A stretch of 64,000 nt of DNA from Proteinivorax hydrogeniformans. Lineage in GTDB: Bacteria; Bacillota; Proteinivoracia; Proteinivoracales; Proteinivoracaceae. This document shows, piece after piece, positions 62,629-64,000 of the stretch (positions within the stretch are counted from its first letter, which is position 1; each line of letters opens with the position of its first letter). The notes beneath the pieces were generated by a model. The model made no database searches and had not been told where the DNA came from. It saw only the letters and a list, made by a program, of their open reading frames with translations. The stretch is from contig NZ_CP159485.1 in assembly GCF_040515995.1 (NCBI RefSeq), forward strand, positions 1,860,001 to 1,924,000, in the 5' to 3' direction. Made by a program: the position numbers and the translations under genes.

Positions 62629-63719
62629 TTGTTCACCTCCAAAAGTATAAATTGAAAAATAGTACATAAGCGTAAGCCAAATAAAATAAGTTCCGCTTCC
62701 AATGATTTATCTTGTACAACAACTATTTTGTGTGGCTAAATATTAGTTTAAAGATTTAAAATATTCTAATATTATCTTTATCATAACATATCCTAAGCAT
62801 TGATTTATTAAATTTTAGTTAACTAACATTTCTTTTTATTTAATTTTTTTCACACTCGGTTTTCTGACCTCTCGTTTTATTTGACTAAATATTATAACAT
62901 TTAACTAAAAGATAACCCAGTTTAAAATGGGGTTCGTTACGTGGGTCTTGCGCCCTTGTGGGCTAGACCCTTCGGCAAGCTCAGGGTGACAGAATTGCAG
63001 GGCGTTGGCTTAGTTTCGTGGGGTGGATCTGACTTAAGAGGTATTATAAAACTTTTCTATATGATGACTAGAATGGGTAAGTTATCGGCGTTGATGATTT
63101 TGTGCGTGGTCTTTCTTTGGCTCTGTCATTCTGAACGGAGTGAAGAATCTTATGGGTTATGTCTTATGAACTGGGCTATTAGTGGCTGATCAAGTGATAG
63201 GTTCGTTTCTGTCCGTTTCGCCGGTCTTTGCGCCCTTGTGGGCTAGACCCTTCGGCAAGCTCAGGGTGACGTTGTAGGAGCGTTGGCTAGGCGTGATGGG
63301 CTTAGAATGGTTCGTTAATGTTACTTTGTGTTTAGCGGGGAGGGCTGTCGGTTTTGTTTAATTTGGTGTGGTTTTTGAATCTGTCATTCTGAACGTAGTG
63401 AAGAATCTATGGGCTTATGTTTTGTAGAACTGGTTTATCCCCACTAGAAAAATGTTAAAAGAATATGAGTCAAGTTAGCCTAGATTTAGGTCCCTGCTTA
63501 GTATCCGTCTCGGGGTCTTTGCGCCCCTACGGGCAGGCTTGATTATGGGTGAAGTATATGTATCTCTTTGGTAAAAACGCCTTTAAAGGGTTATTCTCTT
63601 TTAAAAACAGTAAACGGGTCAGCAATTTTCGCTTCTCTTCAATCTAAATCATATTCGCCATCAAGGTGAATACATAAGCATATGCAGTAAATAATCCCCT
63701 TATTAAATTCAGTAATTGC
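62629..63719. repeat. 1.1-kb repeat-filled gap
   Basis: No gene seen. It begins with an AT-rich stretch (to about 62930) that probably holds the ABC operon promoter. Then come GCGCCCTTGTGGGCTAGACCC…AGGGTGAC copies (62950-62990, 63230-63270), GTCATTCTGAACG…GTGAAGAATCT copies (about 63126-63150, 63382-63408), and a partial GTCTTTGCGCCCCTACGGGC (about 63516-63535). A short plus-strand open frame across the first copy is not considered a gene. Confidence 0.7.
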
Positions 63720-64000
63720 TTATACAATCATGCCATCTTGAATGTTTACTATACGATGACAGCAAGAGGCTACTTCCTTATCATGGGTTACTATAATAAT
63801 TGTCTTTTTCTCTACAGAATTGAGTTTGGTAAAAATATCTAAAACATCCTGCCCTGTAGCACTGTCTAATGACCCGGTGGGTTCATCTGCTAAAATAATT
63901 TCCGGCTCATTAACTATCGCCCTTGCTATAGCAACCCTTTGCCTTTGCCCTCCTGACAAATTAGCTGCCAAGACATCTCTTTTTTCAGAAATATTTAGCT
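63720..64000 (-). CDS. ABC transporter ATP-binding protein (LolD/MacB type), partial
   Basis: The C-terminal part of an ABC ATPase: NLSGGQRQRVAIARA signature, ILADEPTGSLDS Walker B and D-loop, and IIIVTHDKEVA with the His switch. The frame is open through the window edge (…LNISEKRDVLAA before the signature), so the gene begins outside. DEPTGSLDS and the short C-terminus are typical of the LolD/MacB/FtsE group, which works with FtsX-like permeases. Nothing downstream on its strand in this window is clearly its partner. Confidence 0.9.
   Translation of the reverse strand, partial: LNISEKRDVLAANLSGGQRQRVAIARAIVNEPEIILADEPTGSLDSATGQDVLDIFTKLNSVEKKTIIIVTHDKEVASCCHRIVNIQDGMIV

Noticed and set aside
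62941-63189. 82-codon plus-strand open frame
   Set aside because: It spans two dispersed repeats and has no ribosome site.

Overview
The window is low-GC (roughly one third G+C by eye) DNA with strong AGGAGG-type ribosome binding sites, frequent GTG/TTG starts and intrinsic terminators. Its genes include a Bacillus-type NagB, a sigma-54 regulator paired with a cysteine desulfidase, a manganese catalase, a DUF2085 protein and oligoendopeptidase F. Together these suggest an anaerobic Firmicute of the broad Clostridia type. The species cannot be named from sequence alone. No rRNA, tRNA or CRISPR array was recognised.

Layout. (1) 134-9562, minus strand: one long operon matching the uncharacterised E. 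coli yhfZYXWVUTS cluster (regulator, PRD protein, DUF2620 protein, membrane transporter, phosphotriesterase homologue, aminotransferase, alanine-racemase-like enzyme, phosphopentomutase-like enzyme), with two additions: an amidase-signature protein and a terminal glucosamine-6-phosphate deaminase. (2) 9814-12939: a frameshifted serine hydrolase and small hypothetical genes. (3) 13068-37314: a defence island. It holds three nuclease-like genes, a DUF2085/zinc-ribbon pair, and a BREX-type operon (PglX, BrxA-like, BrxF-like, BrxC, PglZ, BrxD, BrxHI, then an OLD-family nuclease). pglX is split by an IS3-like insertion sequence. A HEPN-CBS protein lies just upstream. (4) 37943-44067: glutaredoxin, two acetyltransferases, a lipoprotein, a sirtuin, Mn catalase and small membrane proteins, separated by dense intergenic repeats. 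(5) 44313-49280: a PRD-type regulator, the L-cysteine desulfidase cyuA, and a divergent sigma-54 activator; a -24/-12 promoter and two palindromic upstream sites are visible between them. (6) 49391-57611: a repeat field with three tandem inverted-repeat elements, PepF, a dipeptide-epimerase-like enzyme, and an ArsR-type regulator with an MFS exporter. (7) 57753-64000: an ABC-2 export operon with two recently duplicated permeases, a repeat-rich gap, and an ABC ATPase cut by the window edge.

The most notable signal is a promoter architecture shared by three transcription units: a palindrome TTTTGACA-N6-TGTCAAAA placed exactly 8 nt upstream of a TATAAT-like -10. It occurs before the BREX operon, before the zinc-ribbon/DUF2085 pair, and in weaker form before a small membrane protein gene. 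This suggests one unknown regulator links BREX with two unstudied membrane or zinc-ribbon genes. The BREX gene set itself mixes components usually assigned to different BREX types. The extended yhf operon is a candidate catabolic pathway for an amino-sugar-containing compound.
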